Positions 26,542 through 39,947 of a stretch of DNA of 64,000 bases are shown piece by piece. This DNA comes from Arabidopsis thaliana. Taxonomy: Eukaryota; Streptophyta; Magnoliopsida; Brassicales; Brassicaceae. Both the position numbers and the translations under genes were made by a program. The stretch spans positions 10,099,151 to 10,163,150 of the forward strand of contig NC_003071.7 of the NCBI RefSeq assembly GCF_000001735.4. Reading direction: 5' to 3'. Under the pieces are notes generated by a model. That model did no database searches and had not been told where the DNA came from. It saw only the letters and a program-made list of their open reading frames with translations. Every line of letters starts with the position of its first letter. Position 1 is the first letter of the stretch.

Positions 26542-28305
26542 TTAACTCTTGATAGCTCCAAGAATCTTGGAAACATGATCCGAAGGCTTAGAGCAAAACA
26601 GCTTCTTCAGTTCATTATACCTCTCCAGATCAAACTCATACTCATTCATCAACTTTCTCTGTTTCGCCTCGAACCTGCTTTGGTAAAACCCTTCAAAAGA
26701 AGGCTCTTTCGATGTCCTGAGGAAAAACGCGTAACCAGCCATAAAGTACACGGACGTGACATAGAAACAGATTGGCTCCATCACGTCCCACGAGAGTTCC
26801 CAAAACGTTAGCCTCATGAACCCCGCAGTCTGTAGGATCAAGTAACCGAGACCAGCCCAAAGCTCTTTCCGCACCAAAGTGTGAGCTTTCACATCGATCA
26901 CTGCCTTTTCAGCTTCAAGCTCTTTAAACTCGATTCTCCGAGGGTCATTTGGGTTATGGATCTTTGGCAAAGGAAGCAGTCCTTCAATGGATTTGGTAAC
27001 CTGATCAAACACAATAGCAAAAGACAAAAACAGAAAATGTCTGGGTAAAACAAGACCTCCACCACCTTCTTTTGAGACACACAATTAGCACACTCAAAAA
27101 CACACAACAAAAATACATCTTTATGAATCAATGACTAGTTTATAAAGTCAATCAATCCATCCCCATATCCCTGTTTCTGGTTAAGATCTTCCACTATTGA
27201 CTAATCCCTCCACATAAACCCAACCCATTATCATCATCATCTCTATAAACTTTCTAATAACCCCCAAGAACCAGTTAGTAAGCTTCTCTCAACTCTCTCT
27301 TTTGAAGTTTTTTTATGTTTAGGTTTTGGTATCAAATCACCAAAGGGTCTTGACTCAATTTATAACCCTAATCCAACCAATGGTTTTTTTTTTAGGGGAA
27401 AAAAAAAGAGTTGTGGTCTCTGTAGAAACTGTTCCTCTTTATCACCATCTCTCTCAAACTTGGGAACCTCCTATGGAACTCTGGTAAAAACACAGAGGTT
27501 TTTGATTCTCCTGTTGAATTGGAACCAAAAGAAAAGAGATCCAACCGAATAAAAATGGTATCAGTTTTCGGTATAGCTTCCAAAATCAAAATCGAACAAA
27601 AACTTTTGAGAACCTAATCCGTTTTTTTCAGAGAGTTTTTAAATCTCTCTCTTATCTCTCCCAATCAATCAGCTGCAATACTCAGAGAGATCTCAGAGAC
27701 AAAGCACGATTTCAAAATGCTAAAAGGCTAGAGAAGAAGAACGAAGAAAGTACCTGATCAGGTCTAATACAAACGGAATCTCCCAAAACGATGACGTTTG
27801 CTGAATCATCAAGCATCTTCGCGATTTTAGATCCGAGATCTGGATCTGAAGAAGCTTCACCACAAACGCTAACAAACTCCTTATACGGCATCCAGCTTCT
27901 TCCCGTTTCTCTTAGCTTCGATTTCACAATCTCGATCTGCGCCGCTCTAAGCAGCTTCTTCGTATCCGCCACCGTCAAACTCGTCTCCCTCTCCGGCGGA
28001 GAAAGTCCGTCTAATCGAATCCGATCCTTGCTTCCATCAATCTCACGGAGTTTCTCAATCAAACTCTCTCCCACCGGCATCTGCATAATCTCCGCCGGCC
28101 TAATCATAGCACTGTTATGCATGAACCTTCGCGACATCGCCAAATCTCCAGGCTCCGGTGCGATTTTGGTTGTATCTGTTGAATCATTCGGAACTCTGGT
28201 TCGTACGGCTAACGAAGAAGACGAAATGCGACAATTCATAAGACTCTGTGAAGCAACATTCGTGATATTGAAGAGTTTCTTCGATAAAAGCTTCCTCATC
28301 GCCAT
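26542..28305 (-). CDS. MCU3: Mitochondrial calcium uniporter family protein (MCU3)
   Basis: Two coding exons on the minus strand, 28305-27754 and 27000-26542, joined in frame to give 336 aa. The N terminus (MAMRKLLSKK, then Ser/Arg-rich) looks like a mitochondrial presequence. The C-terminal half has the MCU signature: a first membrane segment (about 232-249), the selectivity-filter motif WDVMEP (255-260, the plant form of WDIMEP) and a second membrane segment (about 261-278), followed by a charged coiled-coil-like tail. MCU proteins form the inner-membrane channel for calcium entry into the matrix. The numbering MCU3 is from memory and could differ between papers. The open frame running past the exon 1 donor at 27753 is intron read-through. 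Confidence 0.93.
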
Positions 28306-28401
28306 TGTTGCTCTCCCAAGAAAAACTTTGAGAGAGAAAAATAAAAATCAAATTCGGTTTTATTTTACGACTGAATAATGAAACAATAGAGACTAAAAGG
28401 G

Positions 28402-28409
28402 TTTATATA
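28402..28409 (-). promoter_or_regulatory. TATA box of MCU3
   Basis: TATATAAA on the minus strand about 100 bp upstream of the MCU3 start codon. Upstream of it, between 28460 and 28770, lie several ACGT cores (ACACGTCAGC, TACACGTGTT, TGACGTGG) suggestive of bZIP control, which is an inference. Confidence 0.5.
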
Positions 28410-28779
28410 CTGTTTACAAATAATAACATTGTTTTTTTAAACCTAAAAATAAAGAGACTCGTACACGTCAGCGTATATCGGAACGTACACGAGAAATTAA
28501 TATTACAGCAGGAATATTCGTTTTTTTTACGAAACTCTTTTGGTTTTTCTCGCGAGAAATGTGGAAGTGATGAGAGACGTACACGTGTTCGGGTTGGTAG
28601 AGGTGATAGCTTTGCGGTGGTATCGTAGCCGTTCGATTATAGCGATTTCCCAAAACAAGTGTTAGTTTTTGTTTTTAGAAACCTAAATTTGTTCACAACG
28701 GCAACAGAGCAGAAGAACTAGGGAATGAAAAGACTTTTACGTGCACGCAACCTGACGTGGATCCACATACTTTTCCTTT

Positions 28780-31700
28780 TCTTTTTAAATCAACTTTAAC
28801 TAACTACTAGATTATTTTGATAAATACACTTTTACTAGTAGTCATTTTGATAATTTTTGTTACAAACTATGTGTGGATCTATCGATATCACGATATGTAC
28901 TAATCCATCTACATCTAAAGATACGATTATTCGATATTTAGGTTCGCAAATAGATTTCTTTTTTGTAAATACTTCACCATCCTAAACTAAAACGAAAATC
29001 GAACTCCAAAATGTAGAGACAAAAATTCTCATACACATAACTCATAAAAAGATTTACCAAAATTTTTTTTTAAAAGGAAAAAGACTTTTTTAAAAGGAAA
29101 AATTTTTTTTTAAAAGAAACCTTTCTCTTAAAATTAGATTAATTTTTTTTTTTTCTATTCGAGTATGGAGTTATGGTTTCCAATGTACGAGAAACATATA
29201 GTATAGAACAACAATACCAAGAATCTTGAACATACACAAAACATTTGTGAAATGAAGTGAAAAAGAAAGAAGCATGTTTTTGGATGGTTGAGAAAAATAT
29301 ATAGTATAGAAGAACAAGCAAGTGGAACAAATAGATAAGTGTTCACTTCACGTGTTAGGATGGAACAAACTCACAACTAGACAAAAAAATAATGGAAAAC
29401 TATCAAATTTTTGAATTAAGGTTTTAGTTTTCGGAGTGAACCAAACGAATATCTTTTTGGGATACATTGCTATGGAAAGACTAATCCTTTGAAAGGTTTA
29501 TATAAATCAGATAAACGTTTGTGTTAACAGAAGAAAATTACATATTTTTTTTGTGTTAATTTTTCTTTTTTGTCGTTTCTTGGGTTAATTATGATGATAT
29601 TTCTTTTTAGAGTTTTTTTTTTTTTGCAAAAAATATACTTTTTAATTGATTTCAAACATGTTGTTATAATTTTATAATATACTCGAAATCTCATGTTATT
29701 TGTACAAAACATAAAAATATGTATAACATTATTTGTTACATACGATTTTATCACCATATGGTCGGTAACGTGTTTATTTCAAAGAAAACGTTATTTGAAT
29801 GATCGCTATTTGTCGTTTATACTTTCGGCATATGTTCGTCAAGCTTTAAGAAGTCTCCCGATTGTTGGGGAGCTATAATTAACAATTTGGTAAAATTATT
29901 AGAGTACTAAACAAGTTATATACTGACACATGCATAGTATTGCAGCCACTAGTTACAAACTTATTGGAAGGTGACAAGCAATGTCCACAAATTTGACAAA
30001 TAGTTTGGCAAAAAACAGAAATCCAAATTTATTACATTAGCAAATTGGTTTGAAAAAACAATAATTTACTTAATTAGATAGAAGTGGTCAATTATGCCTA
30101 AGAAGTAGTGCTTAATATGATTACAATACCAACACTGACTTGGTGCTAATGGTGATGCCAGCAAGTGGCCACTTAAATAATTAGACCCAACCAATGCTGA
30201 TAGCTGATATACATCCAAATACTATTATTATTTTGTTTTGCACAAAAAGGGTACTATTATCAATTTATAATGTAAGAGGTAAGCTAAGTTATGGGTTAAC
30301 TGACTATTCTACAATTTCTAAATAAAAAGACTATGTTGAATGTATCAAATTTTAGAAAATAGACCATTTTGTTATATTAATGTTAGGTTCAACGATTTAA
30401 GTTTTAGTGATCAAGATTTATGATTCAGTTATAAATTTTACTACGTTTTGCCTGCTGACCTTTCCAAATCAATAACACAAGTGATACTTAAGAAAATTGT
30501 CACCATAAGCTTGGACGTGTGTGGACTAGTAAAGAATGTTGCGACAAATCAAGAGCGTTCGTCCATTTTCATTTGATAATTTGTTTTCTTGTCTCTTATT
30601 AAAATTTCAAATTTTTGTTCAACTTATATAGGTTAGATTTATTTACAAGAATAGTTATAAGGCTTTGCTGAAAATAGAATATATAATCTTTCACTTAGGG
30701 TTAGGGATTGAATTATTTTGGATAACTATATTAGATTAGATCATAATATTTTTTGTTCGTTGCATGATGTTTCTTTTGTCATTATTCTAAAAAAAAAAGC
30801 ATAACCTGTAGAATTATTTCGGTGACCAAAATGTAAAATTACTATCTCTTTATTAATTTAGTTTTTTTTCCAACAAATTGATATATACAAATGATTTCCG
30901 ATCCAAGATAGCGTCAGAAAAGCATATTTTTATGAGATAACACGACAAATTATTCTTGTAAACATATATATTATGGAAGGGAATATCCCTTGGCTTCTAG
31001 CATCAATACCGTAAAGAGTAATCGATCTGTTTTTTGTCTTTTCTTTATAAGTCGAATTCACTGCATTCTTTTAATAGAGATACACATCACAATGTATAAC
31101 AAACTATATGGATAACAAAAACAAACATTATGAAAATCAAAGATAACATATGAAATTAATTAAGAACATCATCCAAAGCTTCACATTGCTTGTTCCATTA
31201 CCTTAAGACACGGGAACTCCAAAACGGATGGATACAATTAACCATTTAATTGTACACCATTCATTAATTTCTATTTTATCAACAACAACATAAAAATGGG
31301 AACATGTTTAGGACATTAGGTCACATACAAAGACAGCAAATGGATTCTTGATCGTTAAAATCTAATGTACGAAGATTCGTGTCCAAGTTGAATTTTTAAA
31401 GAAGTTTGGTGTTATACTTTTAAACTCTACCTAGTGGCGAAATGGATGGGCTCGGCCATTGGATTGGTGGCAAAATATATTTTACTTTGGTTAGGATTAT
31501 AGTTATGTAACAAATATGATTATGGATTTATGGTGATAAAGATTAGGATAGTCTATGATCTACACCATCATTTTCTTATTTTCATTCATGCCAAAACGGT
31601 CAATATCCAATGACCGTCTCTCAACCAGTAAGGAGTGGACAGTGCAAGCTTGAGACTATGCACAACAAATGGGAGGTTCACCAAACGAGCTACTCTAAAG

Positions 31701-32400
31701 ATTCGAAAAAACCTTAAGAGTCGTGCGGACCCGGAATTGTTCCCTTCATTAAAGCTATCAAAGTCGATGATGGCTCTTCTGATTAATAAAGGAATCCAAG
31801 GAGAAGTGAAACACCCTGAACCATAACTAATTCTGGACCAGAGTGTTTTTGGCGGTCTTTCTTAGAAGACCGACTAATTGGTACCAAATACCAAATTATT
31901 CAAGATCTTAAAACTTGTTTATAAAGGAAATCTAGTTTTTGTGTACACAAAACATTTCAACATTTTCAATGGTTACATCATTTTACGTTAGAATCCAAAA
32001 CATTTGAATCCTTGAAACACAATATTCTTTTGAACATTTTCTAGTAAAACCTTGGTCTCACGCGTTACACTTTACACACAGGGGCGGCTCAATCAGAATA
32101 TTTGGCCCTGTTCTAAAATTTGGAATGGGCCTTTTTTTTGTTTTGGTAAAGCTCTTTAGTTTACTTGTTGTTAGTACCACACCAAGATGTCGATAACACG
32201 AGAGAAGATAATCAGCCTCCACAAAATATAACCGTCCACTGCTACGTCCATATTAGATTTAGATATATGTCTCATATTGTAGTTTTGTTTCTTTGAGTGT
32301 GATATATTTTCGTTTGAGTTTCTTTACATGCATGTTATAAAAATTATGTACATTTTTAAATATTCATTAATAAACATCTTAAAATGTGGTTACACTTAAA
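28780..32400. other. Intergenic region between MCU3 promoter and GGPPS4 3' end
   Basis: About 3.6 kb, AT-rich. A short tandem array of A/T-rich units (TTTTTTTTAAAAGGAAAAA type) lies at about 29061-29120. A less AT-rich patch at 31.4-31.9 kb has a 63-codon frame with no recognisable domain. Near 32080 there is a sequence resembling one terminus of plant hAT elements (CAGGGGCGGCTC). No gene supported. Confidence 0.55.
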
Positions 32401-32468
32401 AATAAGGGAACACACTACTTTAGCATGTATACATAAACCCAACACACACAAACAAAACAAATATATAA

Positions 32469-33602
<1,134 letters not shown>

Positions 33603-33654
33603 TCATCAAAATCAAATCAAAATTTCTATCTCGGGTTATTTGTCCCGGTTGTCT

Positions 33655-33662
33655 TATTTATA
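33655..33662 (-). promoter_or_regulatory. TATA box of GGPPS4
   Basis: TATAAATA on the minus strand about 56 bp upstream of the GGPPS4 ATG, predicting transcription start near 33625-33630. Confidence 0.6.
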
Positions 33663-33699
33663 GGGAGATGATCTATGTCAACTGATGATAACGTGACTA

Positions 33700-35390
33700 A
33701 TGTATACAAAAAAAAAACTTAACGGCTTTTCGTGGGATCTTGGTAATCTTTCGTTTGGTTTACTTAATGTGTGTACTCTTTAAGATCGGTTTAAAACTAA
33801 GAAAATTTTGGTTTTCGAGTCGGTTCCAAATATTTTGGCTACTCAAGATCATGATGCATTCGAGTTTGGTGCAGGGAAAACAACTAAATTTACTTGGGGT
33901 TGGGGAAAGAGTTTATGGGGCCAAAAGTTTGAAACGTCTTGGCAACCCAAGAAATGTGTTCAATATTGGTTGATATAGAGATAAAAAAAAAATCACCATG
34001 CAAGTTTGTTTACCAATCTTATTGTAAATTTTGTTTATTTTACATCAATGTTAATAAGAATAAATTTCATTTGATTTGGATTTAACCTTTTATATTTGGT
34101 AATCTTAATTAACTAATTTGTATGAGTTTATGTTTAGATAAATGTGATACTGAAGTTATGTCACATATATATGACTAATCACTTACTACATTATATTAAA
34201 CCAAATCTCAAATTAAGTCAAGAAAACAAATCCTCTGATAAACCAAACCGGACTTGAGAGTGATGATATCTTCCCGTAACCTCTAGTTGTTGCCGATTAA
34301 AGAAGGAAGACGTCTAATCTTCATGTCCTCAATTACGTAAAAGAAAGCAGAACCCAAAAAACATGGACCTCGTGAGAGACAATTTCATCTTCTCTGCACG
34401 TTTCCTTTAAAAACTTTTAAGCACTAATCTTCATTAACACGCAATATTTACTTCACTTAATACAACTTTACGTCCTTTTTAGGCTTACAATCCAAGATTG
34501 TAAACCTAAACCGTTTTTATTTTAATGAATATTTACATTTTTTTGCCACAAGAATTCTTTTTATGTCGGGTTTATTTTTTATTTTATTTATATGGATTTG
34601 ATTTTTTAGTGTAAGAATCCTCCAGTTCAGACTTAGCATAAAAAATTTTCATTTATAAGCATTTGTGTTGTGAATCACGCATCTGGAATGAAGCACTGCC
34701 AATGTTGTCGGGTTTTTATTTATTTATTATGAATTTGAATTTCATTAAGGAATGAGAGATTTTGTAAAATTTACAAAAAGAGCTTACCATGAAAGTTATT
34801 CCTTACCAAAAATGCTAAAAAGCAAGAAGAACCTAGGATAATTTTGAAAGATCATTCAAGGGTGAGCCAACTTTGCATTAGGTCACCATAGTTTTGTGCT
34901 TTCGTTTGGTGAGAATTGTGTCACGAATCAGTCGATCAATCGCCTTGATTATAACTTGTGGAGTGGTGGATGCTTTGTTATGGAGCTTGTTGTTGGAATC
35001 GCTTGTAGTCTCACGCTGATTGCATTCAGATCCTCCTACTTTTTTTTGTTTTAGTCCGCTTCACCTTTTAAACCTTAATGTTCTTTAAGTACTAGGCTCT
35101 TGAGCCGAAGAAATATTTTTTTTGGTGTATTCGGTTCTTTTTTTTTAATGATGGAATTAGAACTGATTATTTGTTTGTTTGACAAAATACATATTTCTAA
35201 AAAGGCTATGTACGTTCATATCCCAGCCACAAATTTGTATTCCTCGTTAATTTTTTAAAAATATTCCATTTTTTGGCTTATAACCAAAAATTGCATGTTA
35301 AACTTACTTAACCCCAAACCTATCGTCATTATTATTATTATTGTTATAGTTTTTACTTACTTTATTGGATTAAAAAAACCAAGGTTAAAC
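33700..35390. other. Intergenic region upstream of GGPPS4
   Basis: AT-rich promoter and spacer sequence. A 77-codon frame at 33740-33973 has no domain or splice support. Nothing else recognised. Confidence 0.5.
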
Positions 35391-35399
35391 TTTCTTTAT

Positions 35400-35570
35400 T
35401 AGGACAAACTAATATAACCATCGGACCCGACTAATCCAAGGGTTCGACTTAGCGAGAGGCAGCCCACTATGCTCTAGGTTAATCCATTCCTGGACTATAG
35501 GAATCAAACTCGGGGCAGAAATGTCTATTCTCCTGTCCCAAAACGATTTACCACTAGACTAGACTATGAC
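35400..35570 (-). mobile_element. Candidate tRNA-derived SINE
   Basis: Read on the minus strand, the segment opens with GTCTAGTGGTAAATCG, an A-box-like tRNA start, and about 35 bp later has GAGTTTGATTCC (plus 35500-35511), close to the Pol III B-box GGTTCGANTCC. A moderately GC-rich body follows to about 35400. This order and spacing fit plant tRNA-derived SINEs. No target-site duplication was identified, so ends are approximate. Confidence 0.45.
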
Positions 35571-36315
35571 AAGTTCGGCCAAAAATTCCATAAACCTAAA
35601 ATTATGTCGTAAGAGAGCGATTCCTCTCTCAACTTCATCAAAAGTATCTCGGAAAAGGAGTTCTTGGCTAAATGGTGTTGAAAGTGTCATGGGGAAGCTC
35701 ATGGCCAATCAAAATCTTAAGAAACTTAATTTTCTACTACATGGAGAAAAGTTGCTGGGACAAGTTTTTGAACCATAACGGGTTAGGTAATAACGAGTTT
35801 CTTACCTTTACGCACAAAGGAAATCTGTGCTTTCGCGTGGGCATCTACTGAATAGACGGTAAGGAGATGCTTAGACGACGAAGGTCTGAAACGTTCTTCT
35901 TAATGTTGTAATTGTAAGTTTTCATTCTTGGTAAGAGAGAAGCAAAGATACAGTGTAAGATTTGGTTTATATAAATGTGAATTATATAGTCCAATAAGAA
36001 TTTGTTATTTAGGGGATCCCGAAGATGTTTGAGGAGATGCATATGCCAAAGGAGACAACGATTTTAGAGATTCATGATCCGAAAGAGAACAAGTCATGGG
36101 ATGTTATGTATAAGGTCATTGGTTTTATACAGTCAAGATTTATTGCTTGATGGATTCGTTTGGTGAAAGATTTAGGTTTAGTGGTCTGAGATGTTTGCAC
36201 GTTCAAGCTTATCAAACCGACCGAGATGCTTCTCACTGTCTCCATAATGGGACTTCATGATTACCCTCTTGAGGTGATCTCAGATGATGATGTATGTGAG
36301 GTGATCTCAGCTTGA
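35566..36315 (+). pseudogene. B3-domain (REM/DUF313-type) gene remnant
   Basis: Downstream of an AG at 36011-36012, one frame from 36016 reads IPKMFEEMHMPKETTILEIH, then DPKENKSWDVMYKV, WIRLVKDLGLVV and DVCTFKLIKPTEMLLTV, recognisable as a B3 DNA-binding domain of the plant-specific REM/DUF313 group. Two in-frame stops break it: TGA after RFIA and TGA after DLGLVV, where intact relatives have small residues before DVCTF. An upstream open stretch at 35566-35778 (basic, Lys/Arg/Ser-rich) could be the matching N-terminal exon, which is uncertain. No intact full-length frame exists, so this is probably a dead copy. Confidence 0.65.
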
Positions 36316-36708
36316 TCAATCTCTGAGAGACTAGTCAATGTATCAAGAACCCTTCTTCATTATGTTTGATGTGTTATTACATTGTTTCTCTGAGACTATT
36401 ATCTTAATGTTTTGGTTCTTCTCTCCAGCTCAGTGTATAGTCATTGTCACAAATGTGGCTTCTCTGTTCCTCAAGGAGAAGAACAAAAGAACATGATATG
36501 AATAGAGAAACAATAAACTAATAAAAGCATATAATAAATCAATATCAAGGTTTAGCCCAAAAGGCAGAACATACTGATAATAGTCTCATAAGTGAGCTGT
36601 ACAAGCAATAGGTCTCATCAAAACACCAAAGATAAAAATCATCAAACATAAAACCAAACTCCAACAATGTATCAACGAATCTCTGTCCTAAAACCCGATA
36701 AACTATGT

Positions 36709-38202
36709 TCAAGGCTTATATCCGTAGGTACGGGAATAACTGTCATCCCTCTTGTTGTTCCTGAAAGCACAGCAACCAACAGAGTAGACAATGATGAGGA
36801 AGACAAGGAAGACGATGTTAACGATTGCAACTTTCTTCCAAGCGCTTTTGACGTTGTCGAGTAGACCCGCTTTACAAGATTGACAATCGAAGCAGAGCTT
36901 TTCTTTTGCGTTGTCCCAGGTTTGGCAGTCTGGATTAGTGTGTGTTCCCGTTGTGTTCTTGGTCCAGGTTGTTGGGTTTACGTACTCGAAACCACATTCA
37001 TCTGAAGGTTTGCAGCAACCAGACTGTAACACAAAACAAAGATTCGTTAGTTAACGTTATAGCCTTAAGAAAGAGTAAAAGTTCACAAAGATTCAGCTTT
37101 AGAAACTATCAAACAAACAAAATTCATATAAAAGTGCTAAGAACAGAGCAGAACTTTAGTTACAAAATTGCTTGCATCTTAAGTAAGAATCTGGTCCTGG
37201 ATCTCATGTTTAATGATTCTCAGTTTTAAAAGGTTGAAACTTTTAATCAAAAAGTAAAGTTTTTGACTAGAAAAATGGATTTTTATAAGAGATCACTAAA
37301 AAAGAGAACTTTATGGATCAAAAAGGTCAAATCTTTTTTCAAGAATTAGAACAATTTTTTGTTAGCAATTCAACAAACTTTTGTAGGTAATTCAGTAAAA
37401 CCTTAACAAAAGGAGAACAACATATTGATATGCATCGAAGTTCAAAACTAAAACATATGTCTATGGGTCAGATTCATAATTCATGATTCTCAAATTAGAA
37501 AAAGGTTGAAACTTTGTGTTCAAGGTAAGGCTTTTGTGTTCAAGTCAAAATCAAAAGTTCTTAGATCACAAAAAGAGAACTTTTAAAGGATCAAAAAGCT
37601 CAATCTCTTTCTAAGTTCTCAATCACACAATTCACTAAAAACCCTAAAAAAAAAGTTACAAAACTTTAAAATCACATCAAAGTCAAAATTTTTACCTGAA
37701 GAGCAGTAAGATGTTCCTTGTAGAAACTATTGACAGGAACATTAACAAACTTGGCTTCAAGCTTAGAACAAACTTTGCTCTCCACAAGACAACTCCTAAT
37801 CTTATTCCAATTTTTACCATTCTCAACACGTTTCTGTAACCAAGTAGAGTAATCACCAAGTTTATACTCTTTATAACCTTTTCCTTCAATAGCTTCACCA
37901 GCTCCTTTGTTAGTAACAACAAAGGCAAAAACTGTTATACAGAACACAAGGAGAATCAAAAGGAACATGACAAAGAGATAAACCCAAAGAAGCCATGTGA
38001 CTCTACAACATGAACCTATTAGACCAGCTATTGCTACAACCATAAGGAAAACACCAAGAGCAATCACTGGTTTGTCTAGGAATCTTTCACACTCTGTTGA
38101 CCCTTTTTGGCTTAGCCAGATTCCACCAGCTAAGATTGGGATCGAGAGAAGAAATACTAGGAAATTGAGTATCCCTACGAGATTGTTGCTACAACGAGCC
38201 AT
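36709..38202 (-). CDS. TET8: Tetraspanin-8
   Basis: Two coding exons on the minus strand, 38202-37696 and 37023-36709, totalling 273 aa. Three hydrophobic helices occupy about the first 95 residues, followed by a large extracellular loop and a fourth helix near 225-250 with a short cytoplasmic tail. The plant tetraspanin signature GCCKP sits at 171-175, just after the exon junction, with further paired Cys in the loop (CFDCQSC). This is TET8, a plasma-membrane and extracellular-vesicle tetraspanin widely used as an exosome marker in Arabidopsis. The upstream region has a TATA box and CAMTA-type CGCG motifs near 38349 and 38489, consistent with stress induction (inference). The long intron (about 670 bp) has no gene inside. 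Confidence 0.97.
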
Positions 38203-38328
38203 GGTTTAGATTCAGAGAGAAAGATTGAAACTTTGAGGAACCCTTTAGATGAATTGAGAGAAAGATTGAGAATTTGAAGAACACTGAAACAGAATTTGAG
38301 TGGGATTTTGATGGGTTGATGAAACAAG

Positions 38329-38336
38329 TTTATATA
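38329..38336 (-). promoter_or_regulatory. TATA box of TET8
   Basis: TATATAAA on the minus strand about 127 bp upstream of the TET8 ATG. CGCG-containing motifs of the CAMTA type (ACGCGT near 38349, ACGCGC near 38489) lie just upstream. Confidence 0.55.
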
Positions 38337-39608
38337 GAGAAGACTGAAACGCGTGAAAGTGAGGAAATTTGGAGAAGGCTATTGCAGAGAAGTTTCGTTT
38401 GTTTTGGTTCTAAATTTCTAATTGTCTTTAGGAAGTAGTTGAGACTTGAAGACTTGGTTCATTTAGGAGAATGACTTTTTAACTTCCACGCGCTTTTACG
38501 CGAGTGGTGGATATTTTTGGATAATGACTTGTACTTATTTAATTATACTTTTTATTTAGTTTTTTTCTCTTGTGTATATTTTCTTCTATATTTGATCTTA
38601 TCTTATCATGATTATTAAATAAATATTCATTATCTATAGATTGAATATAACTTGCAATGAAATAATTTCATAAAAAAAAGTAAGACTGACTAATTTTCTC
38701 ATAATATATAGTTTATGACCATAACTGGTTTTTAGACTAAGTTAAGTAATTATGAGTTTGCAGCTAATTATATAAAATTTAATTTCAGTATAACTAAATA
38801 ATTAATAAGAAAAAAAATTATAGCAATGTCTTAACAAATAAAAGAAGTTTTGTTTACCACATTTTTATTTTGAAATTTCTTAACTTTTGTAATTTTTATA
38901 AATCATTAAAAAAACTTTTATTTTCTTTCCTCAGTTGTGACCTTCTAAAAAATTAAAGACAGATTCTGTTTATGGTTATAAACTTACGATATATAATTTT
39001 ATTTGTAAATTGTAATACACAACAAACAATCTTATTTGCAATATGCTGAAATTATGATTATTTTTTTGTATCTACAGTTTTTTTAGTTAAACAATTGTTT
39101 GAAAAGCATACCTTAGCCTAATATAAAACCATTAAACCTTTGAAAGATCAAATGGCTTTCACTTTCATATGAATATCTTATTTCTACTATGTCAAATAAT
39201 TGAGTATTTCTTTTTCCTTTTGTTTTTACTTGCGTGAGCAAAATGTAAAGGCTTCCAAAGTCCAATTTGTTTTTGTTTACTCGTAATATTTGTCAACGTT
39301 TCTACTCGTATTTTATTTAATGAAATTCAAGTGACTAATATATACATATGCCACTGGAAAATTTGCAATTTGTTTTTATGCTTTTGGAGGCTGCGTTGAT
39401 ACCTAACCTACTTATTATAGAAAATAGACAATGGGAAGAATCAAATGACATGATCTTTTATTTAAAAACATATGTAGATCGTTTGAATCAGGCTGCATGC
39501 ATTGCTACCTAAGTACCTAACCTACTTGCGTTGTTATTGTTGTTGTGTACTTGTGTTGTTTTTTATTTTTCTTGTTGGATTCCTTTGAAGCACTATTTTA
39601 AATTTGTA

Positions 39609-39720
39609 ATATACATTATTATTGGATAACGATTTTTGGTATTTAAAACAATCTATCATAGATTTAAGTGAACTAGATTGTTTTAAATACCAAAAATCGT
39701 TATCCAATAATAATGCATAT
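39609..39720. repeat. Near-perfect 46-bp inverted repeat (hairpin)
   Basis: Arms 39609-39654 and 39675-39720 are complementary over 46 bp with a single mismatch and a 20-nt loop. A transcript from either strand would form a long, almost uninterrupted stem. A third partial copy of the inner arm end follows near 39725. Candidate MITE relic or young hairpin RNA locus. Confidence 0.85.
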
Positions 39721-39851
39721 TAATTAGATTGTTTTATGATAATTTCTCAAATAATTTTTTATATTAATAAGATTTGAAATTTTGACAAAAAAATAAATAG
39801 ATTTGAATAACTTGATTAAATTAAAAATGATAAATAGAAGATAATATTGTA

Positions 39852-39947
39852 AATATTAACATATGTAAATTAGGAGAATGGATTTAATACATTAAGTGTT
39901 ACCTAAAAATTTAATCCATTCTCCTAATTTACATATGAAATATTTAT
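39852..39947. repeat. Second inverted repeat (hairpin)
   Basis: A 25-bp perfect core (CATATGTAAATTAGGAGAAT and onward, starting at 39860) pairs with 39912-39937. Imperfect pairing continues outward to about 39852 and 39947. The loop is about 25 nt. It lies only 130 bp from the first hairpin but has a different sequence. Confidence 0.8.

Noticed and set aside
27712..27753. C-terminal extension of the first MCU3 exon
   Set aside because: It is intron read-through; the CAG|GTACTT donor joins in frame to the exon that carries the WDVMEP channel motif.
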